From NCBI GenBank assembly GCA_034670065.1, contig JAXMOG010000002.1, forward strand, positions 62,001 through 126,000: DNA of 64,000 nt, read 5' to 3'. This document shows positions 41,554-51,237 of this stretch, piece after piece. The translations under genes were made by a program, and so were the position numbers. Under the pieces are notes generated by a model. It made no database searches and had not been told where the DNA came from. It saw nothing but the letters and a program-made list of their open reading frames with translations. This stretch comes from Mesobacterium_A sp034670065. Its GTDB lineage: Bacteria > Pseudomonadota > Alphaproteobacteria > Rhodobacterales > Rhodobacteraceae. Every line of letters begins with the position of its first letter. The stretch's first letter is position 1.

Positions 41554-42267
41554 TCAAAAACGTACGGAAAGATTGATGAGCCAGCTTGGCATCAGATCCA
41601 GCAGCCAAGCTTCGATATAATGGTGCCAGTTCAACAGCAGGCCCAAGCCAACCAGCAAAAAGGCGATACCCATGATGGGCCGCGCAAATCCGGCCATACT
41701 GCGCAATTGTTTGTTCCATTTGCCTATCGTGCCACGTGCCCCATAACCAAGCCCAAGGATCAGGGTCGAAACACCGGCGGCAAAACCAACCATGGTCAGG
41801 GTGACTTGTCCAAGGTTGGTTCCCTGGCTGGCCAACGCAATTGCACCGCCCAGTGTGGGGCCGATACAGGGGCTCCAGACGGCACCCAACAACAGGCCGC
41901 CCAGAAACTGACCTTTCAGTCCGCGGCGGTCCAACGTGTCGATCCGGGCATCGGCGCGGGACGACAGCCCAGCCGTGGCAGTGGCCATCACCATAGAGGC
42001 GCGCGGCACCAAAAGCGCCAATCCAAACAAGATCATCAGCGCGGCACCAATATTGGCCAGCGTTTCAAAATCCAACCCGATCAAATGCCCGAACGCTGTA
42101 ATACTGACCCCCAAAACGACAAAAGACAGGCTCATCCCCGCGGCCAGCGCAATTGGGCCACGCGGACTGGCTTGCAATGCCGTTGCCAAAACGATTGGCA
42201 GCACAGGCACGACGCAAGGGTTGATCAGTGTCAGTAGTCCAGCAAGATAGGCGAATACGATTTCCAT
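41554..42267 (-). CDS. ccdA: CcdA/DsbD-type membrane electron carrier
   Basis: A 237-residue membrane protein with about six helices. The two conserved cysteines lie in LINPCVVPVLPIVL (helix 1) and AVWSPCIGPTLGG (helix 4), the pattern used by CcdA to pass electrons from cytosolic thioredoxin to the periplasm. A hydrophilic loop (SSRADARIDTLDRRGLKG) lies before the second half. It is directly followed by the exported thioredoxin-like gene, its probable partner. Confidence 0.9.
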   Translation of the reverse strand: MEIVFAYLAGLLTLINPCVVPVLPIVLATALQASPRGPIALAAGMSLSFVVLGVSITAFGHLIGLDFETLANIGAALMILFGLALLVPRASMVMATATAGLSSRADARIDTLDRRGLKGQFLGGLLLGAVWSPCIGPTLGGAIALASQGTNLGQVTLTMVGFAAGVSTLILGLGYGARGTIGKWNKQLRSMAGFARPIMGIAFLLVGLGLLLNWHHYIEAWLLDLMPSWLINLSVRF

Positions 42268-42325
42268 ACGCGCGAATAAGCCATGCTGTCAGGCGGTTGT
42301 CATTAAAACTTCCTCTGACAGGCGG

Positions 42326-43201
42326 TCACGTCCGTGTGGGTAATTGTTTCGAAAGCTGAACAGCCAGAATACCTGCCATAATCACTGTGACGCCGATCAT
42401 GTCGCGCGGTTGCAATGGCTCCCCCAGAACAAGCGCGGCGATGGCGACACCCAGAAACGGGTTCAAAAAGTGGAACGTGGCTGCCTTTACTGCACCAATT
42501 CGGTTGACCAGATAAAACCAGACAAGCGTCGCAGCCAGACCCGGAATCAGAGTGGTGTAGGCAAAGGCGGCGGCCAATTTCAAGCTCCAGACAACCTCTA
42601 ACGTTTCCGTCAGCAGGCCGGGCACCCACAGTGCGGCGCTTCCCACCAGCATTTGCAGGCCGACAACCATCATGAAATTCCCGCCGGACGAGGCGCCTTT
42701 CAGGGCCAGTGTTGCAATGGTCAGCGATATTGCCCCAAGGGTACACAACATGATGCCGAACAAGTCTACGCCGCCTTGAAAGCGGCCGCCCATAATGATT
42801 GCGACGCCGGCAAAACCAATCAGCAATCCAACCACGCCAAGGGGCTTCAATTTCTCACGGAACAAAAGCCAGCCTGCAAGGGCAACAAGCAGCGGCAAAG
42901 TTGAGGCGATGATGGCAGCAAGCGAGGCTTGGACAGTCTGCATCGCGACAAAGTTCAAGCCGAGGTAAAGCGTGTTCTGGCAAATGCCAAAGATGATCGT
43001 CGCTTTCCATTGCGTTTTGGTAAGGCGCCAACTTTGCCCCATTGCCCGTGCCAGCGCGACAGCCAGCAGGCCCGAAATCAGAAATCGCAAAGCCAACGAT
43101 GTCATCGGCGGGGCCGCGGCAACAATAATTCGGGCTGATGTAAAGGCGGATGACCACATGACTGCAAAGGACACACCCAGTAGGATTGCGCGTAGATCCA
43201 T
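42326..43201 (-). CDS. EamA/DMT-family transporter
   Basis: A 291-residue membrane protein with ten helices in two EamA repeats. The first begins LLGVSFAVMWSSAFTSARIIV, the second LFGIMLCTLGAISLTIATLALKG. The typical FLNPFLGVAIAALVLGEPL lies near the end. Such proteins export amino acids or metabolites, but the substrate cannot be assigned. It is divergent from gyrB, with about 150 bp between the starts. Confidence 0.9.
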   Translation of the reverse strand: MDLRAILLGVSFAVMWSSAFTSARIIVAAAPPMTSLALRFLISGLLAVALARAMGQSWRLTKTQWKATIIFGICQNTLYLGLNFVAMQTVQASLAAIIASTLPLLVALAGWLLFREKLKPLGVVGLLIGFAGVAIIMGGRFQGGVDLFGIMLCTLGAISLTIATLALKGASSGGNFMMVVGLQMLVGSAALWVPGLLTETLEVVWSLKLAAAFAYTTLIPGLAATLVWFYLVNRIGAVKAATFHFLNPFLGVAIAALVLGEPLQPRDMIGVTVIMAGILAVQLSKQLPTRT

Positions 43202-43352
43202 GAAGCCACCTCACTGATTCAGACGCGCAAATGTGAAGGGTTCAGGAAGCCACTGCAACCCCGAGAGGTCAGCCGCTAAATCTTGTGTCATTCGCGTGAC
43301 ATTCCCCCTGCGAAGACGTATATATTGCGCATCTATAACAAAGGATGGCGGA

Positions 43353-45770
43353 ATGTCCGAACCTGAAGTCGAAAGCCAGGAATACGGCGCTGATTCAATC
43401 AAGGTTCTCAAAGGGTTGGAGGCGGTTCGCAAACGCCCCGGCATGTATATCGGTGACACTGATGACGGCTCAGGTCTGCACCATATGGTGTACGAAGTAG
43501 TCGACAACGGGATCGATGAGGCATTGGCGGGTCATGCGGACTATGTCCACGTGAAAATCCATGCCGACAGCAGTGTTTCGGTGCGTGACAACGGTCGCGG
43601 GATTCCGGTGGATATGCACACCGAAGAGGGTGTCTCTGCGGCCGAAGTCATCATGACCCAGCTGCACGCTGGCGGTAAGTTTGACAGCAACTCGTACAAG
43701 GTTTCGGGTGGTCTGCACGGTGTGGGCGTTTCTGTTGTGAACGCGTTGTCGGTTTGGCTGGAATTGCGCGTTTGGCGGAACGACAAAGAGCACTTCGCCA
43801 GATTTGAGCATGGTGAAACGACCGAACACTTGCGCGTTGTCAAAGACACCGTCGATGAATCTGGAACCGAAGTGCGCTTTTTGGCTTCTACAGACACGTT
43901 TTCCAATCTCGACTATGTTTTTGAGACCTTGGAAAAGCGTTTGCGCGAACTGGCGTTCCTAAACTCGGGTGTGCGGATCATTCTGGAAGATGAGCGTCCG
44001 GCAGAGCCGTTGCGCTCTGAACTCTTCTTCGAAGGCGGTGTGCGTGAATTCGTAAAGTATTTGGACCGGTCCAAATCCTCTGTGATGTCCGAACCGATCT
44101 TCATGGAAGGCGAAAAAGATGGCATTGGCGTGGAAATCGCCATGTGGTGGAATGACAGCTATCACGAGACGGTTCTGCCATTTACCAACAACATTCCTCA
44201 ACGTGACGGCGGAACGCACATGGCCGGGTTCCGTGGTGCGCTGACCCGAACCATCAACAGCTATGCACAGGCGACGGGCATCGCCAAGAAAGAGAAGATC
44301 AGCTTCACTGGTGACGATGCCCGCGAAGGATTGACCTGTGTGCTGTCTGTGAAAGTGCCTGATCCGAAGTTCTCGTCGCAGACAAAAGACAAATTGGTCA
44401 GTTCAGAGGTGCGCCCGGCAGTTGAAAGCCTGGTGAACGAAAAACTGACGGAATGGTTTGAAGAGCACCCCAACGAAGCCAAAATCATCACGTCCAAGAT
44501 CATCGAAGCCGCACTGGCCCGCGAGGCAGCGCGCAAAGCGCGTGAACTGACCCGCCGCAAAACAGCGATGGACGTGAACTATCTGGCCGGCAAACTGAAG
44601 GACTGCTCTGAAAAAGACCCGTCCAAGACCGAACTGTTCTTGGTGGAGGGTGACTCCGCCGGCGGTTCTGCACAAACCGGACGTGATCGTGGCACACAGG
44701 CCGTTCTGCCGTTGCGCGGTAAGATTTTGAACGTTGAACGCGCGCGATTTGATCGGATGTTGGGAAGCCAAGAAATTGGCAACCTGGTTGTGGCATTGGG
44801 CACTGGCATTGGGCGGGATGAGTTCAATATCGACAAGCTGCGGTACCACAAGATCGTCATCATGACAGACGCCGACGTGGACGGTGCGCACATTCGTACC
44901 TTGCTGCTGACCTTCTTCTTCCGTCAGATGCCGGAGCTGATTGAAGGCGGCTTTCTGTACATTGCGCAGCCGCCGCTGTTTAAGGTCTCGCGCGGTAAGT
45001 CAGAGGTGTATCTGAAGGATCAGCCCGCGTTGGATGATTACCTGATTGAACAGGGCATCGACGGTGCGCAGCTTCGCCAAGGCAACGGTGAAGTGTTGGT
45101 TGGACAAGACCTGCGCCGCGTTGTCGATGAAGCGCGTCAGATGAAGCGGGTATTGGATGCTTTCCCAACCCTTTATCCGCGTCACATCTTGGAACAGGCG
45201 GCCATCGCCGGTGCATTTGTTCCGGGCGCTATCGAGGCTGACTTGCAGGGCGTGGCTGACACCGTTGCAAAACGGCTGGATTTGATCGCGTTGGAATACG
45301 AACGTGGTTGGACTGGGCGTATCACTCAGGACCGTGGTATCCGACTGGCCCGTATCTTGCGCGGCGTTGAAGAAGTTCGGACGTTGGATGGTACTCTGCT
45401 GCGATCCGGCGAAGCACGCAAAACCGGCAGTTTCACCGAGTCTCTGCAATCGGTTTACGGACAGCCGGCCGTATTGGAACGGAAAGATCGCCGTCAGATG
45501 ATCCATGGACCATTGGACTTGCAAAAGGCGATCCTGGAAGAGGGCGAAAAAGGCCTGGCTTTGCAGCGCTACAAGGGTCTTGGCGAAATGAACCCGGACC
45601 AGCTTTGGGAAACCACCTTGGACCCAGATGCGCGCACGCTGCTGCGCGTAACGGTGGACGATTTGGTCGAAGCCGATGACCTGTTCACCAAGTTGATGGG
45701 TGATGTTGTTGAACCGCGCCGTGAGTTCATCCAGAAAAACGCCCTGAGCGTCGAAAACCTGGATTTCTAA
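43353..45770 (+). CDS. gyrB: DNA gyrase subunit B
   Basis: An 805-residue type II topoisomerase subunit. The GHKL ATPase domain has VVDNGIDEALAG, DNGRGIPVDMH and GGLHGVGVSVVNALS. The Toprim domain has LVEGDSAGGSA and IMTDADVDGAHIRTLLLTFFFR, with the metal-binding acidic residues. The C-terminal QRYKGLGEMNPDQLWETTLDP is diagnostic for GyrB over ParE. ATG 43353 follows AAGGA; upstream in-frame codons are not conserved. A stem-loop follows the stop. Confidence 0.98.
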   Translation: MSEPEVESQEYGADSIKVLKGLEAVRKRPGMYIGDTDDGSGLHHMVYEVVDNGIDEALAGHADYVHVKIHADSSVSVRDNGRGIPVDMHTEEGVSAAEVIMTQLHAGGKFDSNSYKVSGGLHGVGVSVVNALSVWLELRVWRNDKEHFARFEHGETTEHLRVVKDTVDESGTEVRFLASTDTFSNLDYVFETLEKRLRELAFLNSGVRIILEDERPAEPLRSELFFEGGVREFVKYLDRSKSSVMSEPIFMEGEKDGIGVEIAMWWNDSYHETVLPFTNNIPQRDGGTHMAGFRGALTRTINSYAQATGIAKKEKISFTGDDAREGLTCVLSVKVPDPKFSSQTKDKLVSSEVRPAVESLVNEKLTEWFEEHPNEAKIITSKIIEAALAREAARKARELTRRKTAMDVNYLAGKLKDCSEKDPSKTELFLVEGDSAGGSAQTGRDRGTQAVLPLRGKILNVERARFDRMLGSQEIGNLVVALGTGIGRDEFNIDKLRYHKIVIMTDADVDGAHIRTLLLTFFFRQMPELIEGGFLYIAQPPLFKVSRGKSEVYLKDQPALDDYLIEQGIDGAQLRQGNGEVLVGQDLRRVVDEARQMKRVLDAFPTLYPRHILEQAAIAGAFVPGAIEADLQGVADTVAKRLDLIALEYERGWTGRITQDRGIRLARILRGVEEVRTLDGTLLRSGEARKTGSFTESLQSVYGQPAVLERKDRRQMIHGPLDLQKAILEEGEKGLALQRYKGLGEMNPDQLWETTLDPDARTLLRVTVDDLVEADDLFTKLMGDVVEPRREFIQKNALSVENLDF

Positions 45771-45779
45771 ACAAACCTG

Positions 45780-45818
45780 ATCACACGAGGTCAGTAGTTT
45801 TATCTGGCCTCGTGTGAT
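45780..45818. terminator. Stem-loop after gyrB
   Basis: An 11-bp perfect stem (ATCACACGAGG at 45780-45790 with CCTCGTGTGAT at 45808-45818) and a 17-nt loop start 10 bp after the gyrB stop. No T-run follows, so it may be a processing or Rho-assisted end rather than a classical terminator. Confidence 0.55.
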
Positions 45819-45905
45819 TGGAAACCCGTCGTATTCGGGATAGCCGTGGACAGGCTCAAACCTCTCTGCCTAGGATGTGGCGACCCCAATCCAAAGCGAG
45901 CGCCC

Positions 45906-47099
45906 ATGTCAAAACCATTAACCGGTGTACGTGTTCTGGATTTGACCAACGTTTTGGCCGGGCCATTCTGTGGTCACCAGTTGGCCCATATGGGGGCCGA
46001 GGTCATCAAGGTTGAGGCCGTTCATGGGGGCGATCTGGCAAGGCAACTGGGGGCTGACCCGGACTTGAACGCCAAAAAGATGGGCGTTTCATTTCTGGCT
46101 CAAAACGCTGGCAAGAAATCAATCACTGTCAATCTGAAGCATGCCCAGGGCAAAGAACTGTTCAAACGCTTGGTGGGGACAGCAGATGTGCTGTTGGAAA
46201 ATTTCCGCCCAGGGGTAATGAACCGATTGGGTGTGGGATACGACGTTTTGAAGGTCGAAAGACCGGAACTGATCTACTGCGCGATATCTGGCTTTGGGCA
46301 AGACGGCCCATGGGTTGAACGCCCCGCATATGACCAGATCATACAGGGGGTTTCCGGGCTGATGTCGATCACCGGGGATGAAAACAGCGCCCCATTGCGC
46401 GCCGGATACCCTGTTGCAGACACTGTAGGCGGCATGACGGCAGCCTTTGCTGTGGCCAGCGCGCTGAACGCATCGCCGCGCGGTGCGTTCCTAGATGTAT
46501 CCATGTTGGAATCCGTCTTGGCGACGATGGGATGGGTTGTGTCCAACCATTTGATTGCGGGGGTGGCGCCCACGGCGAATGGAAATGAAAATCCAACATC
46601 TGCCCCATCTGGTGCGTTTCAGGCTGGAGGCGGGCCCATAAATATCGCCGCGAACAAAGATGAACAGTGGGTTCTGCTAAGCAATCATCTGGGTTTGTCT
46701 GCGCTGCAAGACCGCCCCGAGTACAAAACGCGCGAAGACCGTAAGGCCAACCGACATGCCTTACGCGCTGAATTAGAGTCTGTTTTGCTCACTAGACCAG
46801 CAGCTGACTGGGCGGAAGAGTTGAACAGTATCGGGGTTCCGGCCGGAGCGATCCTGACAGTGCCCGAAGTATTGGCGCACCCGCAGGTGGCTGACCGCGG
46901 CTTCCTAACGCAGTTTACCGATGTGCCAGGTGTTGGGCGTGATATCGAGGTGGTGACCACAGGGTTCAAAATGGATGGGCGCGCGCCGTCCGTCGATTCA
47001 CCTCCACCCCAGTTGGGGCAAGATAACCCTGAAATCTTGATGGAACTGGGGCTGACCCAGGACGAGATTGAACGTTTGAAAGAAAACGGTGTGATATGA
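45906..47099 (+). CDS. CaiB/BaiF (class III) CoA-transferase
   Basis: A 397-residue enzyme. LTGVRVLDLTNVLAGPFCGHQLAHMGAEVIKVE is the family start. KKSITVNLKHAQGKELFKRLVGTADVLLENFRPGVM is the CoA-binding part, and the catalytic Asp lies in RPAYDQIIQGVSGLM. Relatives transfer CoA between dicarboxylic or hydroxy acids. ATG 45906 is chosen; the frame is open to 45846 with non-family sequence. Its stop overlaps the next gene (ATGA), a citryl-CoA-lyase-like protein. The two probably activate and then cleave the same acid. Confidence 0.88.
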   Translation: MSKPLTGVRVLDLTNVLAGPFCGHQLAHMGAEVIKVEAVHGGDLARQLGADPDLNAKKMGVSFLAQNAGKKSITVNLKHAQGKELFKRLVGTADVLLENFRPGVMNRLGVGYDVLKVERPELIYCAISGFGQDGPWVERPAYDQIIQGVSGLMSITGDENSAPLRAGYPVADTVGGMTAAFAVASALNASPRGAFLDVSMLESVLATMGWVVSNHLIAGVAPTANGNENPTSAPSGAFQAGGGPINIAANKDEQWVLLSNHLGLSALQDRPEYKTREDRKANRHALRAELESVLLTRPAADWAEELNSIGVPAGAILTVPEVLAHPQVADRGFLTQFTDVPGVGRDIEVVTTGFKMDGRAPSVDSPPPQLGQDNPEILMELGLTQDEIERLKENGVI

Positions 47100-47917
47100 C
47101 GACAGATGGATCAGACGTTTCAGACTGGTGGACAACATCCATCATCGACATGGCACCAGGGCACATCCGGATGCGGGGACATCCGATACAAGATTTGATT
47201 GGTCAGGTTACGTTTCCGCAGATGATCTGGTTGATGACGCGCGGCACCCTGCCGTCGGACGACGAGGCACGGCTGCTGGAAGCTGCATTGGTGGCGGCGG
47301 TCGATCATGGCCCCCAAGCCCCTTCGATAGCGGCGGCGCGCATGGCGGTGACCTGTGGTTTAGGTCTGAATGGGGCCATGGCCTCGGCCGTGAATATGCT
47401 GGACGACGTACATGGGGGTGCTGGTGAACAAGCGGTGGAGCTTTATACCTTAATCGACGCGGAACATGAGGCGGGCCAGCCCTTGAACGCGGCGGCTGCA
47501 GCAATGATTGACCAATGGCAAAAAACGCGCAGCCCATATGTGCCTGGGTTTGGTCATCGGTTCCACAAACCCGAAGACCCCCGTGCGCCGCGGCTGTTGG
47601 CGTTGGTAGATAGCGCCGCGTCGGCAGGCACAGTGTCTGGCAAGTTTGCCAATATCGGCCGGGCTGTGCAAACCACGTTGAACACGCGCAAAGGCAAGCC
47701 CGTGCCGATGAACATTGATGGTGCAACAGCCGTTATCTATGCGGAACTTGGTTTTGCCGGGCCGCTTGCGCGCGGGCTGTTTTGTCTGTCACGCTCTGTT
47801 GGCATTCTGTCCCATGCCTGGGAACAGATGGAGCAGGGCGGGCGCAACAAAGGCCCCACGCCGCCGGCCTATCGGTGGACCTATGATGGGCCAAATCCGA
47901 TTGAGCCGAAAGACTGA
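47096..47917 (+). CDS. Citryl-CoA lyase-like (citrate synthase superfamily) protein
   Basis: A 273-residue short citrate-synthase-fold protein. The three catalytic positions can be matched: His in LDDVHGGAGEQAVEL, His in VPGFGHRFHKPEDPRAP and Asp in PMNIDGATAVIYAELGF. True citrate synthases are about 430 residues; this length fits the citryl-CoA lyase group. It is coupled by ATGA to a class III CoA-transferase. Together they could cleave an activated 2-hydroxy acid (citrate or citramalate type) to acetyl-CoA and an oxoacid. The actual substrate is unknown. Confidence 0.8.
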   Translation: MTTDGSDVSDWWTTSIIDMAPGHIRMRGHPIQDLIGQVTFPQMIWLMTRGTLPSDDEARLLEAALVAAVDHGPQAPSIAAARMAVTCGLGLNGAMASAVNMLDDVHGGAGEQAVELYTLIDAEHEAGQPLNAAAAAMIDQWQKTRSPYVPGFGHRFHKPEDPRAPRLLALVDSAASAGTVSGKFANIGRAVQTTLNTRKGKPVPMNIDGATAVIYAELGFAGPLARGLFCLSRSVGILSHAWEQMEQGGRNKGPTPPAYRWTYDGPNPIEPKD

Positions 47918-47924
47918 AACCGGA

Positions 47925-48497
47925 TTAGCGCAGCCCGGATTTTGCAATCAAAAGCGCCAGGTCGCTGATCAAAACAGATCGCGCCGCAGCAATGGCCGGG
48001 ACGCCGCCTTCGATATCGTATGGCACGGATAGGTCAAAAGGAACGCTACGCTCTCGACCCTTGTCTGCACCGGGCGCCACAAACGCCATCCCGCGTGCAA
48101 CATAGGTGCCATCTTCCATCGGCAGCAATTCTGAGATTCGCACATCGATTGAAACGTCTGGAAAACTCTCGAATGGCCAGGGATCAGGGGCAACGCGTGC
48201 TCGTGTGATTTCTGACAAAGCTTGCGTCAAACCCAAGGTCACAGCCCGGACCGGATCGTCCGCCCAGAGCGGTCCAACAGCACCATTTACTGCACCGCTG
48301 GCATCGGAGATCGAAATTTCTTCGGACGCTGCGTGAATGGGCAAAGACACTTCGCGCACCGAGATCGACCCATAGGCAACGCGCACCTTTTCCTGCGTTG
48401 CAGGTTCTGGCGCGGCAAAGCGAGTGGGCTCTGGTCCGCTACAGGCGGTTGCAAGGGTAAGCCCGCTTGCCAATATAAGATATCGCAGCATTTTCAT
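47925..48497 (-). CDS. pqiC: PqiC-family lipoprotein (ABC-type transport auxiliary lipoprotein)
   Basis: A 190-residue lipoprotein. Signal MKMLRYLILASGLTLATACSG carries a lipobox ending at Cys 19. The mature part has alternating beta/alpha sequence (VRVAYGSISVREVSLP; VDVRISELLPMEDGTYVARG-type strand; AIAAARSVLISDLALLIAKS helix) typical of PqiC/YmbA. It would anchor the PqiB tube at the outer membrane. ATGA overlap with pqiB. It is the last gene of the pqi operon and convergent with the lyase gene. Confidence 0.85.
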   Translation of the reverse strand: MKMLRYLILASGLTLATACSGPEPTRFAAPEPATQEKVRVAYGSISVREVSLPIHAASEEISISDASGAVNGAVGPLWADDPVRAVTLGLTQALSEITRARVAPDPWPFESFPDVSIDVRISELLPMEDGTYVARGMAFVAPGADKGRERSVPFDLSVPYDIEGGVPAIAAARSVLISDLALLIAKSGLR

Positions 48498-50599
48498 CGT
48501 CCCAGAATAAGCGAGTTCGGGCGCCGTTCCAATGCGCGCGCCAGACTTTCCACCGCGCGCGCAGCACGCTCTACCTCTGTCAACGCACCACGGGCGGCAC
48601 GGTTCAATTCAGAATTAGGCTCTAATCCGGCCAAAGTCTTGTTTGCTTGTACCATCACCGTGTCCAGACGGCGGGTGATTTCAGGCAACCGACCGGCAGC
48701 GTCTTGGATGGCGGCCGCCGCTTCTTGGGCAGAACTGAACGTGGCATTCAGGTTTTCAACGGCACCACCGTCGCGCAATTCACCCAAAGCGGCACGTATC
48801 TCGTCCAATGCTGCGCCCAACTGTTCGGGCAAGGCTTGCAGCCCATCATCACGCAGCAAGGTTTCGGCTGCAGACACAACGCCTGTGGCTTGCGCGACAA
48901 GACTGTCCAGCGGTAGCGTCTCGGCGGTATGTGCGACATTGTTCAGTGACTGGATCAATTCAGGCACCCCATCAAAGCTGGAGGAGACGGTTGTGGCGGC
49001 CGAACCTGCCGCATCAACAGCTGCCAATAGCCGATCAACTGCCTGCGCCTCTTCCAGCGATTGGGCAATCCGGCGCAGATCGGTTGTTGTGTCACTGATG
49101 GTTGTGATCAAAGAGGCAACCTGAACCGGCAAGGCCTGCACTTCGTCAGACCCAACCAGCCCGCGGACATCGCCCAACAGTGCACGCACATCCGCGGGAA
49201 CCTGTGTCAAATCAGGGTCTGCCGTCAGAGCGGTTGCTGTGTTCAAAAAGCCGATCGCACTGTCCAGCAGCTCTTCAATGGGTAAATTGTTCAACCGCTG
49301 AAACACCCCTTGGGCCGTGGCAGCCGTGTCGGAAACCTGCGCTTGGCTACTGGGCATAATAGGAAACGGCGTGCCTGTGTAATCCAGCCGATCCTGCTCT
49401 GCGTCTTCGATTTCGACAAGTTCAATTTTCAGCCCGCCGGTCAGAATGCTGGCCGTGGTCAACCGCGCGCGCAGACCGTTTTCAATGCGTGTGTCCAGGA
49501 AGGTCAAAACTTGCTCTTCACCGGTTTCGTCACCCAACCCCAATTGGCCGGGGCGCAATTCGACGTTGACCATCAGCCGAACGCGATCATCGCGAAAGCG
49601 CAATGGGTCCAGCACACCTGTAAGGCTAACCACTTCGCCAATCACCAGACCGCCCAGTTCAACCGGCGCACCCACGTCCAAGCCGCTGACGTTGTCCTCA
49701 AAGATAATCGTTACATTCACGCCGGGTTGGCTGTTGTCGTTGAACAGGCTCTCGCGGGCTTCTTTTTCGGCGGCGAAAACTTGGAAGGATGTGCTGTCAG
49801 TTATCGGAATTCCGCCAGAGGCGAGCGTTTCAAACGCGACACCCCCGGTCAGCAAGGATGAGACTGAATCGAAGTTCAGGCGCACGCCTTGCGGTCCCAA
49901 CGAAAACGAAAATCCAGAAGCATCCCAAAACCGCGTTGCGGTGGTGATCAACCGATCATACGGGGCGTAGATCACCGCTTGCGCAACCGCGGCTTCACCG
50001 CCGTTGGTGATCTGGGGTTTGCCGATCCTGCCAACAGGAATGTTCTTGTATAAGATGGGTGTCGAGTCTGTCAGCGTCGCACCGGGAAGCGCGCGCAGTT
50101 CCATGGTGATGCCTTCTTCACCGGGTCGCAGCAATGGCGCTTCGTCTTGACCTTCGTGAACCAAACTCAACCCTTCGGCTGCGCTGTCCCAAACGGCTTC
50201 GATGAACACACCGGATAAAACAGTGTCTAACCCGCTAACACCCTGCGCGGTGACTTGCGGAGTGACGATCCAGAACCTGGCGTCGTCGTCGATATAGTCG
50301 GCAATGGTTTTGTCTACGCGGATCGTGGCGTTTACCCGGCGCAGGTCGTCGGCAAAGCTGACCTCTTCTACCAACCCGACCGTTACATCGCGATAACGCA
50401 ACTCAGTCTCGCCTGCGTGGATGCCTTTGGCTTCTTCAAAGCTGACTTCGATCAATGGTCCACGGTCGTGGTAAGATTGCCAGGCTACGCCAAGCGCAAT
50501 CAACAAGGCCGACAATGGCACCAGCCAGACAATTGAGGCGCGCTGCCAAAGGCTCCGGCGTGCTTCTGTGACGGGGATTTCAGGTGGCAAATGACTCAC
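48494..50599 (-). CDS. pqiB: PqiB, MCE-domain lipid transport protein
   Basis: A 701-residue inner-membrane-anchored periplasmic protein. One membrane helix (ASIVWLVPLSALLIALGVAW) is followed by three MCE domains (starting near PLIEVSFEEAKGIHAGETELRY, GITMELRALPGATLTDSTPILY and VNVTIIFEDNVSGLDVGAPVELGG). A long C-terminal helical region runs from about residue 440, with repeated hydrophobic heptads that would form the tube needle. E. coli PqiB is shorter (about 546), so the needle is longer here. The family moves phospholipids across the periplasm. Coupled to pqiC and to the second pqiA gene by ATGA overlaps. Confidence 0.92.
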   Translation of the reverse strand: MSHLPPEIPVTEARRSLWQRASIVWLVPLSALLIALGVAWQSYHDRGPLIEVSFEEAKGIHAGETELRYRDVTVGLVEEVSFADDLRRVNATIRVDKTIADYIDDDARFWIVTPQVTAQGVSGLDTVLSGVFIEAVWDSAAEGLSLVHEGQDEAPLLRPGEEGITMELRALPGATLTDSTPILYKNIPVGRIGKPQITNGGEAAVAQAVIYAPYDRLITTATRFWDASGFSFSLGPQGVRLNFDSVSSLLTGGVAFETLASGGIPITDSTSFQVFAAEKEARESLFNDNSQPGVNVTIIFEDNVSGLDVGAPVELGGLVIGEVVSLTGVLDPLRFRDDRVRLMVNVELRPGQLGLGDETGEEQVLTFLDTRIENGLRARLTTASILTGGLKIELVEIEDAEQDRLDYTGTPFPIMPSSQAQVSDTAATAQGVFQRLNNLPIEELLDSAIGFLNTATALTADPDLTQVPADVRALLGDVRGLVGSDEVQALPVQVASLITTISDTTTDLRRIAQSLEEAQAVDRLLAAVDAAGSAATTVSSSFDGVPELIQSLNNVAHTAETLPLDSLVAQATGVVSAAETLLRDDGLQALPEQLGAALDEIRAALGELRDGGAVENLNATFSSAQEAAAAIQDAAGRLPEITRRLDTVMVQANKTLAGLEPNSELNRAARGALTEVERAARAVESLARALERRPNSLILGR

Positions 50600-51237
50600 G
50601 TCGTGGTGTCCTCTTGGGGATCAAGCTGATCCCAGATCAGTCTGCTGTCAAAGCTCTGGGCGGACAGCATTGTACAAATAACAGAAAGTGAAAATGTCAG
50701 GCTGGCGGGCCCCGGCGAGATTGAAGCGACACTGCCCAGATGGACCAGAGATGCCAGAATAGCCACGACAAATACATCGATCATCGACCAGCGGCCGATA
50801 TATTCGACGACTTCGAAAAGGGTCTGTCGTGGATGTCCGGGTGACTGATCGCTGCGGTGTACACTGATCGCCAAATACGCAATGGCCAGAAACTTGCCGA
50901 TGGGGATCAGAACACTGGCGACCAGAATGATTGTGGCGACCCCGTATGATCCGTGTGACGCCAAGTCTATCGCGCCGCCGACAATCGTGTTGCTTTGCGA
51001 AATAAACAGCGTGCGGGTTTCCAGCATCGGATAGAGATTGGCCGGGATATAGGCCATCAGACCGGCGATCCACCACGCCCACACCCTTTGAAGGCTGGCA
51101 TCATCACGAGATTTCAAATGGCTACCACAGGCCCCACAGGTTTGCGTGCCCATCGGCCAGGCGCGCGCGCAGCGGCGACACCCTACCAAACCCGCCTGCC
51201 GGGCGGTGATTACCGGCGCGTGTTCAGAGCGTCCCAT
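50596..51237 (-). CDS. pqiA: PqiA-like membrane protein, C-terminal-half type
   Basis: A 213-residue protein. An N-terminal double CxxC zinc-type motif (CRRCARAW and CGACG) is followed by four membrane helices (VWAWWIAGLMAYIPANLYPML; ATIILVASVLIPIGKFLAIAYLA; MIDVFVVAILASLVHLG; SLTFSLSVICTMLSAQSF). This equals one half of E. coli PqiA, which carries two such units in one 417-residue chain. ATG 51237 overlaps the previous gene by 28 bp; a TTG at 51246 is an alternative. ATGA overlap with pqiB. Confidence 0.88.
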   Translation of the reverse strand: MGRSEHAPVITARQAGLVGCRRCARAWPMGTQTCGACGSHLKSRDDASLQRVWAWWIAGLMAYIPANLYPMLETRTLFISQSNTIVGGAIDLASHGSYGVATIILVASVLIPIGKFLAIAYLAISVHRSDQSPGHPRQTLFEVVEYIGRWSMIDVFVVAILASLVHLGSVASISPGPASLTFSLSVICTMLSAQSFDSRLIWDQLDPQEDTTT

